Below, in pieces: positions 25,359-34,323 of a stretch of DNA of 64,000 bases (position 1 is its first letter; each line of letters begins with the position of its first letter). Source of the DNA: Paraburkholderia sp. BCC1885 (GTDB lineage Bacteria > Pseudomonadota > Gammaproteobacteria > Burkholderiales > Burkholderiaceae). The notes beneath the pieces are model-generated. The model saw only the letters and a program-made list of their open reading frames with translations. It was not told the DNA's origin and made no database searches. The stretch covers positions 265,382 to 329,381 of the forward strand of contig NZ_CAAJGM010000230.1 of the NCBI RefSeq assembly GCF_900996235.1, given 5' to 3'. The position numbers were made by a program, and so were the translations under genes.

Positions 25359-27239
25359 TCATGGTACGGGCGATGTTGCTGCGCCGCTATCCGGGGTTGC
25401 CGCAGGGTCAAGTTCGACCGGATCCGTGCCGTTATGCGCGGGTTGTCCCGCCGCCTTGGCGATCTCCTGTTCGTGCTTCATCAGGTTCAAACCGGTGTGG
25501 ACCAGCGCCACGTGCGAAAACGCCTGCGGGAAATTGCCGACGAGACGCTTCGCTGTCGGATCGTATTCCTCGGCGAGCAGGCCGACGTCGTTGGCGAGTC
25601 CGAGCAGCCGTTCATACATCGCCTCGGCTTCCTCGACGCGCCCTTGCATGGCGAGGTTGTCGACCATCCAGAAGCTGCAGGCAAGGAAAGTGCCTTCGCC
25701 GGGCGGCAGACCGTCGTTGAATTCCGTGGTGCGGTAACGCATCACGAAGCCGTCGTGCAGCAGATATTTTTCGGTGGCGGCGAGCGTGCCGATCACGCGC
25801 GGGTCCGATGGTGGCAGAAAGCCCACCTGCGGCAATAGCAGCACGCTGGCGTCGAGTTCGTCGCCGCCGTAGATCTGCGTGAAGGCGTTGAGTGTCGGAT
25901 TCCAGCTTTTCTCGCAGACCTGCGCGTGAATCTGCTCGCGAATCTCGCGCCAATGGTCGATGGGCCCCGGCAAATTGAACGATTCAGCCGATTTGATCGC
26001 ACGGTCGAACGCCACCCAGGCCATCACCTTCGAGAAGGTGAAATGCTGGCGGCCACCGCGCGTTTCCCAGATGCCTTCGTCGGGCTCCTGCCAGATGGAT
26101 TCGAGGTGCTCGAGCATTTCGCACTGCACGTTCCAGGTGGTGTCGTCCGCTGCCAGGCCGCCGATACGCGCAAGGTGCAGTGCGTTCATCACTTCGCCGT
26201 ACACGTCGAGCTGCAGCTGGCCGGCGGCGTTGTTGCCGATCCGCACGGGCTTCGCGCCCTGGTAGCCGTCGAGCCAGTCGAGTTCGAACTCCGGCAGGCG
26301 GCGCTCGCCGCTGATGCCGTACATGATCTGCAACTGCTCGGGCGCGCCGGCCATCACGCGGGCGAGCCAGCTGCGCCACGCGCGCGCTTCGTCGAAATAG
26401 CCGCCGCGCATCATGGCGAGCAGCGTGATGGTGGCGTCGCGCAGCCAGCAATAGCGATAGTCCCAGTTGCGCGTGCCGCCCAGCTGCTCGGGCAGCGAGG
26501 TGGTGGGCGCCGCCACGATGCCGCCGGTCGGCTCATAGGCGAGCGCCTTGAGGGTGATCAGCGAGCGGCGGATCGGCCCGGCATATTTGCCTTCCACCGT
26601 GCTGCGCGCCGACCACTCGCGCCAGTGGTTCTCGGTACGCGCGAGCGCGGTGTGCGGGTCGCGGCCCGGCGGAATGCGCAAATGCGACGGCGAATAGGCG
26701 AGCGCAAACGGCACCCGTTCGCCAGGCGACACGGTGAATTCGGCGACCGTGTGCATGTTCTCGCCGCGCAGTTCGACCGGCGTGCGCAGCACGGCCGTGT
26801 CCGGCCCGACGATCGCCTTGATGCCGCTGTCGTGTTTCAGGCGGCTGACCCACGGAATCGAGAAACCGTAGTCGAAGCGCAGCACCAGTTCCATCTTCAT
26901 GCGCACGGTGCCGCGCCGGCCCACCACGATGCGGACCAGTTCCGACCAGCCGTTGCCGGGCGGCATGAAATCGATCACCGTGACCACGCCTTCTTCGGTT
27001 TCGAAATCGGTTTCGAGGATCAGCGTTTCGCCGCGATAGCGGCGGGTGGTTTTCGCGGGCTTGTCGGATACGGGAGAGAGCAGCCAGCGGCCGTTCTTTT
27101 CGTTGCCGAGGAGTGCGGCGAAGCACGCGCCGGAGTCGAAGCGGGGCCAGCAGAGCCAGTCGACGGAACCGTCGCGGGAGATCAGGGCGGCGGTGTGGCC
27201 GTCGCCGACGAGGGCATAGTCTTCGATAAGTGCGGGCAT
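25359..27239 (-). CDS. Glycoside hydrolase family 15 protein (glucoamylase/trehalase-type)
   Basis: 626 residues. The N-terminal half (MPALIEDYALVGDGHTAALI, RDGSVDWLCWPRFDSGACFA) is the beta-sandwich domain of bacterial GH15. The C-terminal (alpha/alpha)6 barrel has QLGGTRNWDYRYCWLRDATI, with the first catalytic-site acid region, and LLAEEYDP, containing the second catalytic Glu. No signal peptide is seen, so it acts on cytosolic glucans or trehalose. Closest types are trehalase-like GH15 proteins, and the substrate is not certain. The last ~30 residues are Ala/Pro/Thr-rich. It adjoins phaZ, so both neighbours mobilise storage carbon. Confidence 0.9.
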   Translation of the reverse strand: MPALIEDYALVGDGHTAALISRDGSVDWLCWPRFDSGACFAALLGNEKNGRWLLSPVSDKPAKTTRRYRGETLILETDFETEEGVVTVIDFMPPGNGWSELVRIVVGRRGTVRMKMELVLRFDYGFSIPWVSRLKHDSGIKAIVGPDTAVLRTPVELRGENMHTVAEFTVSPGERVPFALAYSPSHLRIPPGRDPHTALARTENHWREWSARSTVEGKYAGPIRRSLITLKALAYEPTGGIVAAPTTSLPEQLGGTRNWDYRYCWLRDATITLLAMMRGGYFDEARAWRSWLARVMAGAPEQLQIMYGISGERRLPEFELDWLDGYQGAKPVRIGNNAAGQLQLDVYGEVMNALHLARIGGLAADDTTWNVQCEMLEHLESIWQEPDEGIWETRGGRQHFTFSKVMAWVAFDRAIKSAESFNLPGPIDHWREIREQIHAQVCEKSWNPTLNAFTQIYGGDELDASVLLLPQVGFLPPSDPRVIGTLAATEKYLLHDGFVMRYRTTEFNDGLPPGEGTFLACSFWMVDNLAMQGRVEEAEAMYERLLGLANDVGLLAEEYDPTAKRLVGNFPQAFSHVALVHTGLNLMKHEQEIAKAAGQPAHNGTDPVELDPAATPDSGAATSPVP

Positions 27240-27426
27240 AGGGGACTGGGGTAAGCGAAATGAACGGGGCGTGGCGGGCGCTTCAGGCGCGCCTGCAACG
27301 TCCCGGGACGTTGTTACTACCGGACCCGCGCCATGCCGTTTGGTTCAGGCCGCGTGAGGGCCGGTTGCGGGACAAACCTGCAACAGGCTCCGGTAAGGGT
27401 TCCAGCACATGCGTGGCGACTTCGCA

Positions 27427-27456
27427 TTGGCAATTTGAGATAGCGCTGCCTACAAT
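27427..27456 (+). promoter_or_regulatory. Sigma-70-type promoter of the 81-residue hypothetical protein
   Basis: TTGGCA (27427-27432) and TACAAT (27451-27456) are separated by 18 bp. The predicted leader is about 85 bases. The other bases of 27240-27547 form the divergent region with GH15 and contain no supported gene. Confidence 0.6.
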
Positions 27457-27547
27457 CGGATTTTTGGATGATGGGCGAGGAGCTGGCCGCAGACGGTGCG
27501 AGGCCGCTTCATCGTGCACGCGAATGCTGTTTTCGAGGACGAAAGCC

Positions 27548-27793
27548 ATGCTGAACCCGTCGAAATCCGATTGCATCACCATTCTCTCGGCCGCCAGCGA
27601 ACTCGCTGACGACTCCATGCTGCCGCTCGATGCCGGCCGCCTTGGCCTGTCCCGCAACGGGATGCAGGCCGCCGCGTCCTTCCTGATCGAGCGCGCCTGC
27701 TTCAAGCGCTATCGCGAGGGTGAAGGCCATTATGCCGTCGGCGGCCTGTCGCTGCAGGGAAGACTGCGCCTCGATCAACTTGCCAACGGCTAG
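27548..27793 (+). CDS. Small hypothetical protein
   Basis: 81 residues starting MLNPSKSDCITILSAASELA. There are no membrane segments or signal peptide, but predicted helices (residues 8-22, 33-52) are followed by a short two-strand segment (HYAVGGLSLQGRLRLDQ). A winged-helix-like shape is conceivable, but no motif supports it. Support for a real gene comes from the good promoter upstream and from GC-rich third codon positions. Ribosome binding is weak (cgaaagcc). I do not recognise the family. The long upstream part of the same frame (from 27260) lacks coding character. Confidence 0.6.
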   Translation: MLNPSKSDCITILSAASELADDSMLPLDAGRLGLSRNGMQAAASFLIERACFKRYREGEGHYAVGGLSLQGRLRLDQLANG

Positions 27794-28014
27794 GCTGCGC
27801 GGGCATCGCCGGGCAACTGGCGGCGCCGCCATCGGCTCGCCATCTTCACGTCATCCGGCGTGGCCGGCGCGCGCCTGACGATCCTGTCCTGCCTGACGGT
27901 TGCCTTGCATTCGCTCCGCCATTTGCCATGAGGCGTTTGCCGTCTATAGCACGTGGCGTGCCGCGCAAACCCCGGCATGCGGCTTGAACCGTCCGTGGCC
28001 GTCGCTCGTGCCGC

Positions 28015-28167
28015 TCAAAAATGCGACGAACTCATCCCGAAGATGCCGATCACGCCAATGACGATCAGATACACCGCGACGATGTAATTCAACAGGCGCG
28101 GCATCACGAGAATGAGAATGCCGGCGATCAGCGAGACGATCGGGCCGAGACTGAAAGTGATGTTCAT
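28015..28167 (-). CDS. DUF3096 small membrane protein
   Basis: 50 residues starting MNITFSLGPIVSLIAGILIL, with two membrane helices (about 8-25 and 29-45) and the conserved PRLLNYIVAVYLIVIGVIGI hairpin of DUF3096. CGGAGTTTCA precedes the ATG. These tiny inner-membrane proteins are widespread in proteobacteria and have no known function. The gene is divergent from the lactonase-like gene. Confidence 0.85.
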   Translation of the reverse strand: MNITFSLGPIVSLIAGILILVMPRLLNYIVAVYLIVIGVIGIFGMSSSHF

Positions 28168-28339
28168 TGAAACTCCGGGTGACAGGACGGCAGTGAGAGC
28201 GTTTTGACCGGATAGTGTGATCCGGCTCAACGCCTGGCTTCTATCTTCTATACTTGCGCCGATAACTAAAAACGATCCAAATCGCGTTGCAGACCAGCGA
28301 CACCATCCAATCCGAATAATCGATGTCCAGGAGGTCGAC

Positions 28340-29620
28340 ATGCATCGTAGTGCCAAAGCCGCCGCAAGCGCCGAGTCCCAGCCCTCACTTCAGCCCCTTC
28401 GGAAGACCGCATTCGCGCAGTCACCCCGGTCTGCCGGTTCGATAATAAAAGGTTTAGTTCTCATGGTCTCAATAGCGGCTACCCAGGCGTTCGCTCAGGA
28501 TGCCGGCCCGGCACCGGCCGACGGTGTCTACGACATGATCGTCGGCACCTATACGGGCGGCAAGAGCGAAGGCATCTACGTGTATCACTTCGATACGAAG
28601 ACGGGCGAGGCCACGCGCGTCTCGGTGGCGCAGACGGTCAATCCGTCGTATGTGGTGGTGAGCAGCGACCGCCGCCACGTTTATTCGGTCAACGAACTGC
28701 CCGGCGACAACGGCCCGGCCTCGCAGCGCGGTGGTATCAGCGCGTTTGGCTTCGATCCGGCGAGCGGCCAGCTGACCTTTCTCAACAAGGTGTCGGCCGA
28801 GGGCAACGACCCGTGCTATCTGAAGATTTCACCGGACGGCAAATATCTGCTGACGGCGAACTATTCGGTGGCGGCGGACCCCGGCGGCAGCTTCGCGGTC
28901 TTCCCGCTGCAGGCCGACGGCCAGGTGGGGCAGGCGGTGTTGACCGTGCATCACGAAGGCGGCGGTCCGGTGAAGGGACGTCAGGACAACTCGCATGTGC
29001 ATTCGACAGTGTTCTCGCCGGACGGCCAGTATCTGTTCGCGCAGGATCTCGGCGCCGACAAGCTGTATTCGTACCGCTACACGCCCGATGGCAGCCGCGG
29101 CCTGTTCGGTCCGACCGAGTGGCGCTATACGGACGTGAAGGCGGGCAGCGGTCCGCGTCACCTGGTGTTCGGACCTGACGGCAAGTACGCGTATCTGACG
29201 AGCGAACTGGCGGCGAGCGTCACCACGTTCCGTTACGACGACGGCAAGCTCACGCAGTTGCAGGTGTCGCCGCTGACCGAGCCGCATTTCAAGGGGCAGG
29301 TGGGGGCGGCGGCAATCCATCTGTCGCCGGACGGGCGGTTCCTCTACGCGACCAACCGTGGCGACGCGAACGAGATCGTGATCTTTGCCGTCGATCAGGC
29401 CAACGGCCATCTGAAACTGGTGGGACGTCAGTCCACGCTCGGCAAGTCGCCGCGTGAGTTTGCCATCGATCCGACCGGCAACTGGCTGATCGTCGGCAAT
29501 CAGTTGAGCGACACCGCGTATGTGTTCCGGCGCGATCAGCAGACCGGCCTGCTCGAAGCGAATCCGAAAGAGATCGAGATCGGTTCGCCGGTCGATTTCA
29601 AGTGGGTGTCGCCGTCTTGA
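28340..29620 (+). CDS. Secreted lactonase-family seven-bladed beta-propeller protein
   Basis: 426 residues. The ATG at 28340 follows GGAGG at ideal spacing. A long basic n-region (~38 residues) precedes a signal core GLVLMVSIAATQAFA with cleavage near AFA-QD, so the mature protein is periplasmic. The mature part is a 6-phosphogluconolactonase-like (YbhE/Pgl) propeller with repeated FSPDGQYL / LSPDGRFLYATNRGDANE blades. The usual DNSHVHSTVFSPDG, YSVNELPGDNG and KSPREFAIDPTGNWL signature segments are present. A periplasmic location makes a sugar-lactone scavenging role more likely than the pentose phosphate step. It ends at a strong bidirectional terminator. Confidence 0.85.
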   Translation: MHRSAKAAASAESQPSLQPLRKTAFAQSPRSAGSIIKGLVLMVSIAATQAFAQDAGPAPADGVYDMIVGTYTGGKSEGIYVYHFDTKTGEATRVSVAQTVNPSYVVVSSDRRHVYSVNELPGDNGPASQRGGISAFGFDPASGQLTFLNKVSAEGNDPCYLKISPDGKYLLTANYSVAADPGGSFAVFPLQADGQVGQAVLTVHHEGGGPVKGRQDNSHVHSTVFSPDGQYLFAQDLGADKLYSYRYTPDGSRGLFGPTEWRYTDVKAGSGPRHLVFGPDGKYAYLTSELAASVTTFRYDDGKLTQLQVSPLTEPHFKGQVGAAAIHLSPDGRFLYATNRGDANEIVIFAVDQANGHLKLVGRQSTLGKSPREFAIDPTGNWLIVGNQLSDTAYVFRRDQQTGLLEANPKEIEIGSPVDFKWVSPS

Positions 29621-29665
29621 GGCGCTTGCGTTTCCTGAGTTGCCGGAATTCTTGAGCCGGTAGAA

Positions 29666-29704
29666 AAATGGGCCTCGGCGCATGCCTGCCGCCGAGGCCC
29701 ATTT
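29666..29704. terminator. Bidirectional terminator between the lactonase-like gene and ftsK
   Basis: A perfect 15-bp stem aaatgggcctcggcg / cgccgaggcccattt has a 9-base loop. T-rich sequence follows on both strands, so it serves both convergent genes. Confidence 0.92.
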
Positions 29705-29726
29705 CATTTGACGCAGCAGTTTGCGC

Positions 29727-32700
29727 TTATTCGGCCGGTCCCGGCGCCAGCACTTCGCGGCTGCCGTTGATGCCCATCGACGACACCAGCCCCGCCGCCT
29801 CCATCTGCTCGACCAGTCGCGCCGCCCGGTTGTAGCCGATGCGCAATTGCCGCTGCACCGACGAGATCGACGCGCGCCGTGTGCGCACCACGAAGGCGAC
29901 GGCTTCGTCGTAGAGTGGATCGGCTTCGGCATCCGGCGCGTCGCCGAACAGGTCCTGGGCCGCGCCTTCGGCGGTGGGGCCGTCGAGAATGCCTTCCTCG
30001 TATTGCGGCTCGCCGAACTGCTTCAGATATTCGACGATGCGGTGCACTTCCTCGTCGGCGACGAACGCGCCGTGCACGCGCTGCGGATAGCCGGTGCCCG
30101 GCGGCAGGAACAGCATGTCGCCCTGGCCGAGCAGCGACTCGGCGCCCATCTGATCGAGAATCGTGCGCGAGTCGATTTTCGACGACACCTGGAAGGCGAC
30201 GCGTGTCGGGATGTTGGCCTTGATAAGGCCGGTGATCACGTCCACCGACGGACGCTGCGTGGCGAGAATCAGATGGATGCCGGCGGCGCGCGCTTTCTGC
30301 GCGAGACGCGCAATCAGTTCTTCGATCTTCTTGCCCGCGACCATCATCAGATCGGCCAGCTCATCGATCACGACCACGATCAGCGGCAGCGGCGCGAGCG
30401 GCTCGGGCGCTTCGGGCGTCAGCGAAAACGGATTGCCGAGCTTCTTGCCGGCGGCTTGCGCGTCGCGGATTTTCTGGTTGAAACCCGCGAGGTTACGCAC
30501 GCCCACCGCCGACATCAGCCGGTAGCGCTTCTCCATTTCGCCGACGCACCAGTTGAGCGCGTTGGCGGCCAGTTTCATATCGGTGACGACCGGCGCGAGC
30601 AGATGCGGAATGCCTTCGTACACCGACAGTTCCAGCATCTTCGGATCGATCATGATCAGCCGCACTTCTTCGGGCGTCGCCTTGTAGAGCAGCGACACGA
30701 TCATAGCGTTGATCGCCACCGACTTGCCCGAGCCGGTGGTGCCGGCCACCAGCATGTGCGGCGCCTTGGCGAGATCGGCGACCACCGGATGACCGGTGAT
30801 GTCCTTGCCCATCGCCAGCGTGAGCATGGAGTGCGAGTGCTGATAGACGTTCGCCTCGAGGATCTCCGACAGGCGGATGGTCTGGCGCTTGGCATTCGGC
30901 AACTCGAGGCCCATGCAGGTCTTGCCGGGAATCGTTTCGACCACGCGGATCGACGTGAGGCCGAGGCCGCGCGACAGGTCCTTCATCAGCCCGACGATCT
31001 GGCTGCCGCGCACGCCGAGCGCCGGCTCGACTTCGAAGCGCGTGATGACCGGGCCGGCGGAGGCGCCTACCACGGTCACCGGCACTTTGAATTCCTGCAG
31101 GCGCTGTTCGATCAACTGGCCGGTTTCGGCGAGGTGCTGTTCGGAGACCGGTTCGACGTCGGTGTCGGCGCGGGCCAGCAGGTCGAGCGTCGGCAGTTCG
31201 ACCGTCGACGCAGCGGGCGCGCGGAATTCGAAGACCGTCGGCGCATGGCCACGGACGGGCGTGCGCGGGGCGACGGGTTCGTTGGCCGGCTCGCTGCGCG
31301 ACGGGGCGAGGGACGCGAGGGACGCCTCGTTTTGCGGGGCGGTGTTTGTGCCGGGTGGGATCGCGCGGGTGGCGTCGTCGGCGCTTTCGGTGTTTGCGTC
31401 GTTGTTGGCTTCGTCGTCGCGGTCGTCGCGTTCGGCGCGTTCGTCGAATGCCGGCGCAGCGGCTGCAGCGGCGTGTACGGCGGCGATGTGGCCGCGCGAG
31501 GCGTCGTATTCTTCTTCGCCGTCGCTGGTTTGCAGCGGTTCGCGCGCGGCGTGGGCGTCGGAATTCGCGATAGGTGTTGCGGCAAAGCTGGGGAAGCGCA
31601 CAACGTTAGACGGCGGCGCGATGGGCGCGTCGACTGGCGTGGCCGGTTCGGTCTGGCCGTGTGCCGGGAATGGCGTCACATCCGGGGCGAGGCTCGGCTC
31701 GGGTTCGCTGTAGGGCGATGCGTTGTCTTCCGTGGCTGCATGTAAAGGCGCGGCGGCTGCCGACGAGGCATGAATCGCAGCGATGGAGTCAGCGTCCTCA
31801 GCTTCGGCTTCCCACGGCGCGACGGTTTTCTCGATGACGAGGTCGGCCGCCGGTGCATACGTCTCGACGATCGGTTCGAAGCGGGGCAGGGGGGCTTCGT
31901 GTGCCTGTTCGACCACGGGATGCAACGACGTGTCGGGCTCTGCAGTGACATCGCCTGATGGCGCGAAAGGCACGGACGGCGCTGCGGCGGCATGTTGAGC
32001 GTCGCCCGGTCCTTGCGCTGCTGGAGGAGTTGGCGCATCCGCCGCAGCCGGTGTCTCAGTCGTGATCCGGTTCGTCTCGGACCCGGCATGCCGGGCGAGG
32101 CTGGCGCCCGCGATGCTGGTCCAGCGCGCCGCGTTCTCTTCGATGCTGCGCAGCGTGTCCTGCACGCTGGCGGGCGGTGTGGCGCGCTCGGTCGATGCGG
32201 GCGGCCGCGAATAACTCGGCGGCCGCGAACCGTCGCTGGCCGGACGGCGCTGTGTGTGCGTCGGCGTCCGTGCCTGCGCCGCCTCGATGACTGGCCGTTG
32301 TGGCTGGACCGGCGCGGCGGGCGGCGCGTGGCGCGCAACCGTGGGCGAAACACCCGGGCGTGCTGGCGGGGCGATGGGCTGAATCGATGGCGCACGGTTT
32401 GCTGCCGTTGCAACCCCATTTGCATTTGCAGCCGCAGCCGCAGTTGCAACCGCCGCAGCGTCGCGCGCTGTCGCCGATTCACGCAGCCATCCCGCCGCTG
32501 CAACCGGTTCAGCCGACGCCCGCGCAGCGCCCTTGTCGAGCGCGGTGCTGGAATGTTGCGCCGGCGTCTGTCCCTGTCCGCCGCCTTGCCGAACCGGTGC
32601 AATGACCCGCGTCTGTCCTGCGCCATGAAGCGGGGCCGCCTGACCGCGCGTCGCCGGATTCCTCGCCTGCCAACCCGCGCCGCCCGATGTGGCCGCACCA

Positions 32701-33323
32701 CGCGCGCCGCTGCCGCCCAGCGCGTCCTTGCCCAAAGCATCTTTCGCAGCGGCCAGGCCGGCCGTACCTGCGGCAGCGGCCGCACCGCGCGTCGCTGCCG
32801 GCGGCCGCCACACGGTCGGCCGTGCGTAGCGGCCTTTGGCTTTCGGCGCCATCGGATTAACCGGGGTCGATGCATACGGCGGCAGCGAATCGTCGACGGT
32901 GCTGCGCCGGCGCGCATCTTCATCGCGCCTCGCCAGTCCACGGTTCAGCCCGAGCCCGAGGCCGAACGCGCCGTCGGCCCACTGCGCGACGCGGCTCCAG
33001 CGAAATTCGAGCAGCCACGGCAGGCTCAACAGCAGCAGCGCCAGCATCACGAGCGGCGTGCCGACATGCCCCAGCAGCCTGCCGAAGCCGACCGCCAGCA
33101 GATGCCCGAAGCCATCGACGCCCACCATCCCGAGCAGCGACGCCTCCAGCGTGCAACTCGCCACGAGGACGCAGACGAATCCCAGCCACAGGCGGATGGT
33201 GCCCGGCCCGCGCAGGCCGACGCCGCCTGGCAGCACAGACTTCACGAGACGCCACAAAAGATGGAGGAACCAGACGGCTGACCCGCCGAACCAGCCGAAA
33301 ACTACCGTGTGCATGCTAGACAT
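29727..33323 (-). CDS. ftsK: DNA translocase FtsK
   Basis: 1198 residues. The N-terminal membrane domain (about 1-135) has several helices, including LWLGFVCVLVASCTLEASLL and TPLVMLALLLLSLPWLLEF. A very long linker (about 140-720) is rich in Ala, Pro, Thr and Glu. The C-terminal motor contains Walker A AGTTGSGKSVAINAM (near residue 860) and Walker B LIVVVIDELADLMM. A gamma winged-helix domain ends the protein (SSVQRQLRIGYNRAARLVEQ) and would read KOPS-like polar sequences. The protein pumps chromosome dimers towards dif at the septum. The ATG at 33323 has no strong ribosome binding site, and an ATG three codons later is possible. The linker is longer than in E. coli relative to the motor. Confidence 0.95.
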   Translation of the reverse strand: MSSMHTVVFGWFGGSAVWFLHLLWRLVKSVLPGGVGLRGPGTIRLWLGFVCVLVASCTLEASLLGMVGVDGFGHLLAVGFGRLLGHVGTPLVMLALLLLSLPWLLEFRWSRVAQWADGAFGLGLGLNRGLARRDEDARRRSTVDDSLPPYASTPVNPMAPKAKGRYARPTVWRPPAATRGAAAAAGTAGLAAAKDALGKDALGGSGARGAATSGGAGWQARNPATRGQAAPLHGAGQTRVIAPVRQGGGQGQTPAQHSSTALDKGAARASAEPVAAAGWLRESATARDAAAVATAAAAANANGVATAANRAPSIQPIAPPARPGVSPTVARHAPPAAPVQPQRPVIEAAQARTPTHTQRRPASDGSRPPSYSRPPASTERATPPASVQDTLRSIEENAARWTSIAGASLARHAGSETNRITTETPAAADAPTPPAAQGPGDAQHAAAAPSVPFAPSGDVTAEPDTSLHPVVEQAHEAPLPRFEPIVETYAPAADLVIEKTVAPWEAEAEDADSIAAIHASSAAAAPLHAATEDNASPYSEPEPSLAPDVTPFPAHGQTEPATPVDAPIAPPSNVVRFPSFAATPIANSDAHAAREPLQTSDGEEEYDASRGHIAAVHAAAAAAPAFDERAERDDRDDEANNDANTESADDATRAIPPGTNTAPQNEASLASLAPSRSEPANEPVAPRTPVRGHAPTVFEFRAPAASTVELPTLDLLARADTDVEPVSEQHLAETGQLIEQRLQEFKVPVTVVGASAGPVITRFEVEPALGVRGSQIVGLMKDLSRGLGLTSIRVVETIPGKTCMGLELPNAKRQTIRLSEILEANVYQHSHSMLTLAMGKDITGHPVVADLAKAPHMLVAGTTGSGKSVAINAMIVSLLYKATPEEVRLIMIDPKMLELSVYEGIPHLLAPVVTDMKLAANALNWCVGEMEKRYRLMSAVGVRNLAGFNQKIRDAQAAGKKLGNPFSLTPEAPEPLAPLPLIVVVIDELADLMMVAGKKIEELIARLAQKARAAGIHLILATQRPSVDVITGLIKANIPTRVAFQVSSKIDSRTILDQMGAESLLGQGDMLFLPPGTGYPQRVHGAFVADEEVHRIVEYLKQFGEPQYEEGILDGPTAEGAAQDLFGDAPDAEADPLYDEAVAFVVRTRRASISSVQRQLRIGYNRAARLVEQMEAAGLVSSMGINGSREVLAPGPAE

Positions 33324-33512
33324 CAACGAATGACGGATCCGCGAAAACGCAATCCGTCGAGTTTAAACCGGCGAAGCACCGCGCTTCGAAGGCAACGGCG
33401 CGCGCTCCGCCGCCTGCTTGATCTGCTGCAAAAACCGCACGGCGCGCGGGCCGACCGGAACGGGCGTCGTTGCGCGCCTCGCTGCCTGGGCTGCGCGCCA
33501 TCCGCACGGCTG

Positions 33513-34160
33513 TCATTTGTCGTGCTGCGCGAAAACCAGCTTGTCGCCGTTTTCGAGGATCAACTGCAATTCCTGCGGCGCGCGCATCTGCACGCCGGTG
33601 CGCTCGATATGCATGAGCGCGTCGAGATAATCGCCTTCGATCTGGCCACCGGGCGTCGAGCACGCCATCCGCGTGCCCGCAAGCGGCCCGACGCTCAGCT
33701 TGCCGTTTTTCAGGCCGTAGGGTCCCGAGTAACGGTTGCAGCCGGAGAAGCCGCTGGCACGGCGCCTGCCGCTTTCCGCCGCGAGCGTCAGCGTGATCGG
33801 CTCGCCGCTGTCGGCGCCGGGAATCGCGCGCGCGGTGCCGTCGGCCTGTTGCCAGCCGGTGAGTTGCCATGACGTATCGTCGAGCAATTGCGTCGCGGCC
33901 GGGTTGAACGGATCGGGCGGCGGTGCTTTGGCATCCGGATGGGTGGGCATGGCGCAGGCCGCCAGCAGCGCGGTCACGCTGAGCGCGGCAAGCGTGCCGC
34001 GGCCCGTCCGACGCACCCGCGCGCCGGCCGGCGCAAGCCGGTGCGTGGCGGATGGCGCAACGCGGGCCGCCAAAAACGGCGCAAAAGCCGTTGCAACACG
34101 CGGCGCAAGCAGCGCTGCAACGAGACGCGCAACACGTCGCGCTGTAGACGTTGGGAACAT
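33513..34160 (-). CDS. META-domain (HslJ-like) lipoprotein
   Basis: 215 residues from an ATG preceded by AAGAGGA. The C-terminal META domain (about 100-215) runs from LDDTSWQLTGWQQADG through RRASGFSGCNRYSGPY and VGPLAGTRMACSTPGGQIEG to the last strand ELQLILENGDKLVFAQ, a classic HslJ-type fold. A hydrophobic segment GTLAALSVTALLAACAMP contains a lipobox-like LAAC. It is preceded by an unusually long ~60-residue Arg/Ala-rich extension, so a GTG at 34016 (M-R-R-T-G-R-G) may be the true start and give a normal lipoprotein signal. HslJ-like proteins are linked to stress and novobiocin tolerance; the role here is unproven. Confidence 0.82.
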   Translation of the reverse strand: MFPTSTARRVARLVAALLAPRVATAFAPFLAARVAPSATHRLAPAGARVRRTGRGTLAALSVTALLAACAMPTHPDAKAPPPDPFNPAATQLLDDTSWQLTGWQQADGTARAIPGADSGEPITLTLAAESGRRRASGFSGCNRYSGPYGLKNGKLSVGPLAGTRMACSTPGGQIEGDYLDALMHIERTGVQMRAPQELQLILENGDKLVFAQHDK

Positions 34161-34323
34161 GGCGTCGGTCCTCTTCAAACTGGCGAAGGCGTAAGGGTAA
34201 CGCACTCAGGTTGCCGCACGCGAGCGCTCCGCGCACGGCGCCGGGCCTCCGGTGCAGAGGTTGCGCATGTTAACATTGCTGATCTACCCATTCCATCTCA
34301 TCTGACATTTTTCTGGAGACTCC

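Noticed and set aside
27818..27831. 14-bp palindrome tggcggcgccgcca between convergent small genes.
   Set aside because: Such GC palindromes are frequent by chance at this GC content, and no T-run or operator context supports a role.
29721..31745. 674-codon plus-strand frame opposite ftsK.
   Set aside because: Low-complexity Arg/Val/Gly translation opposite FtsK's motor and linker; no start signal or domain.
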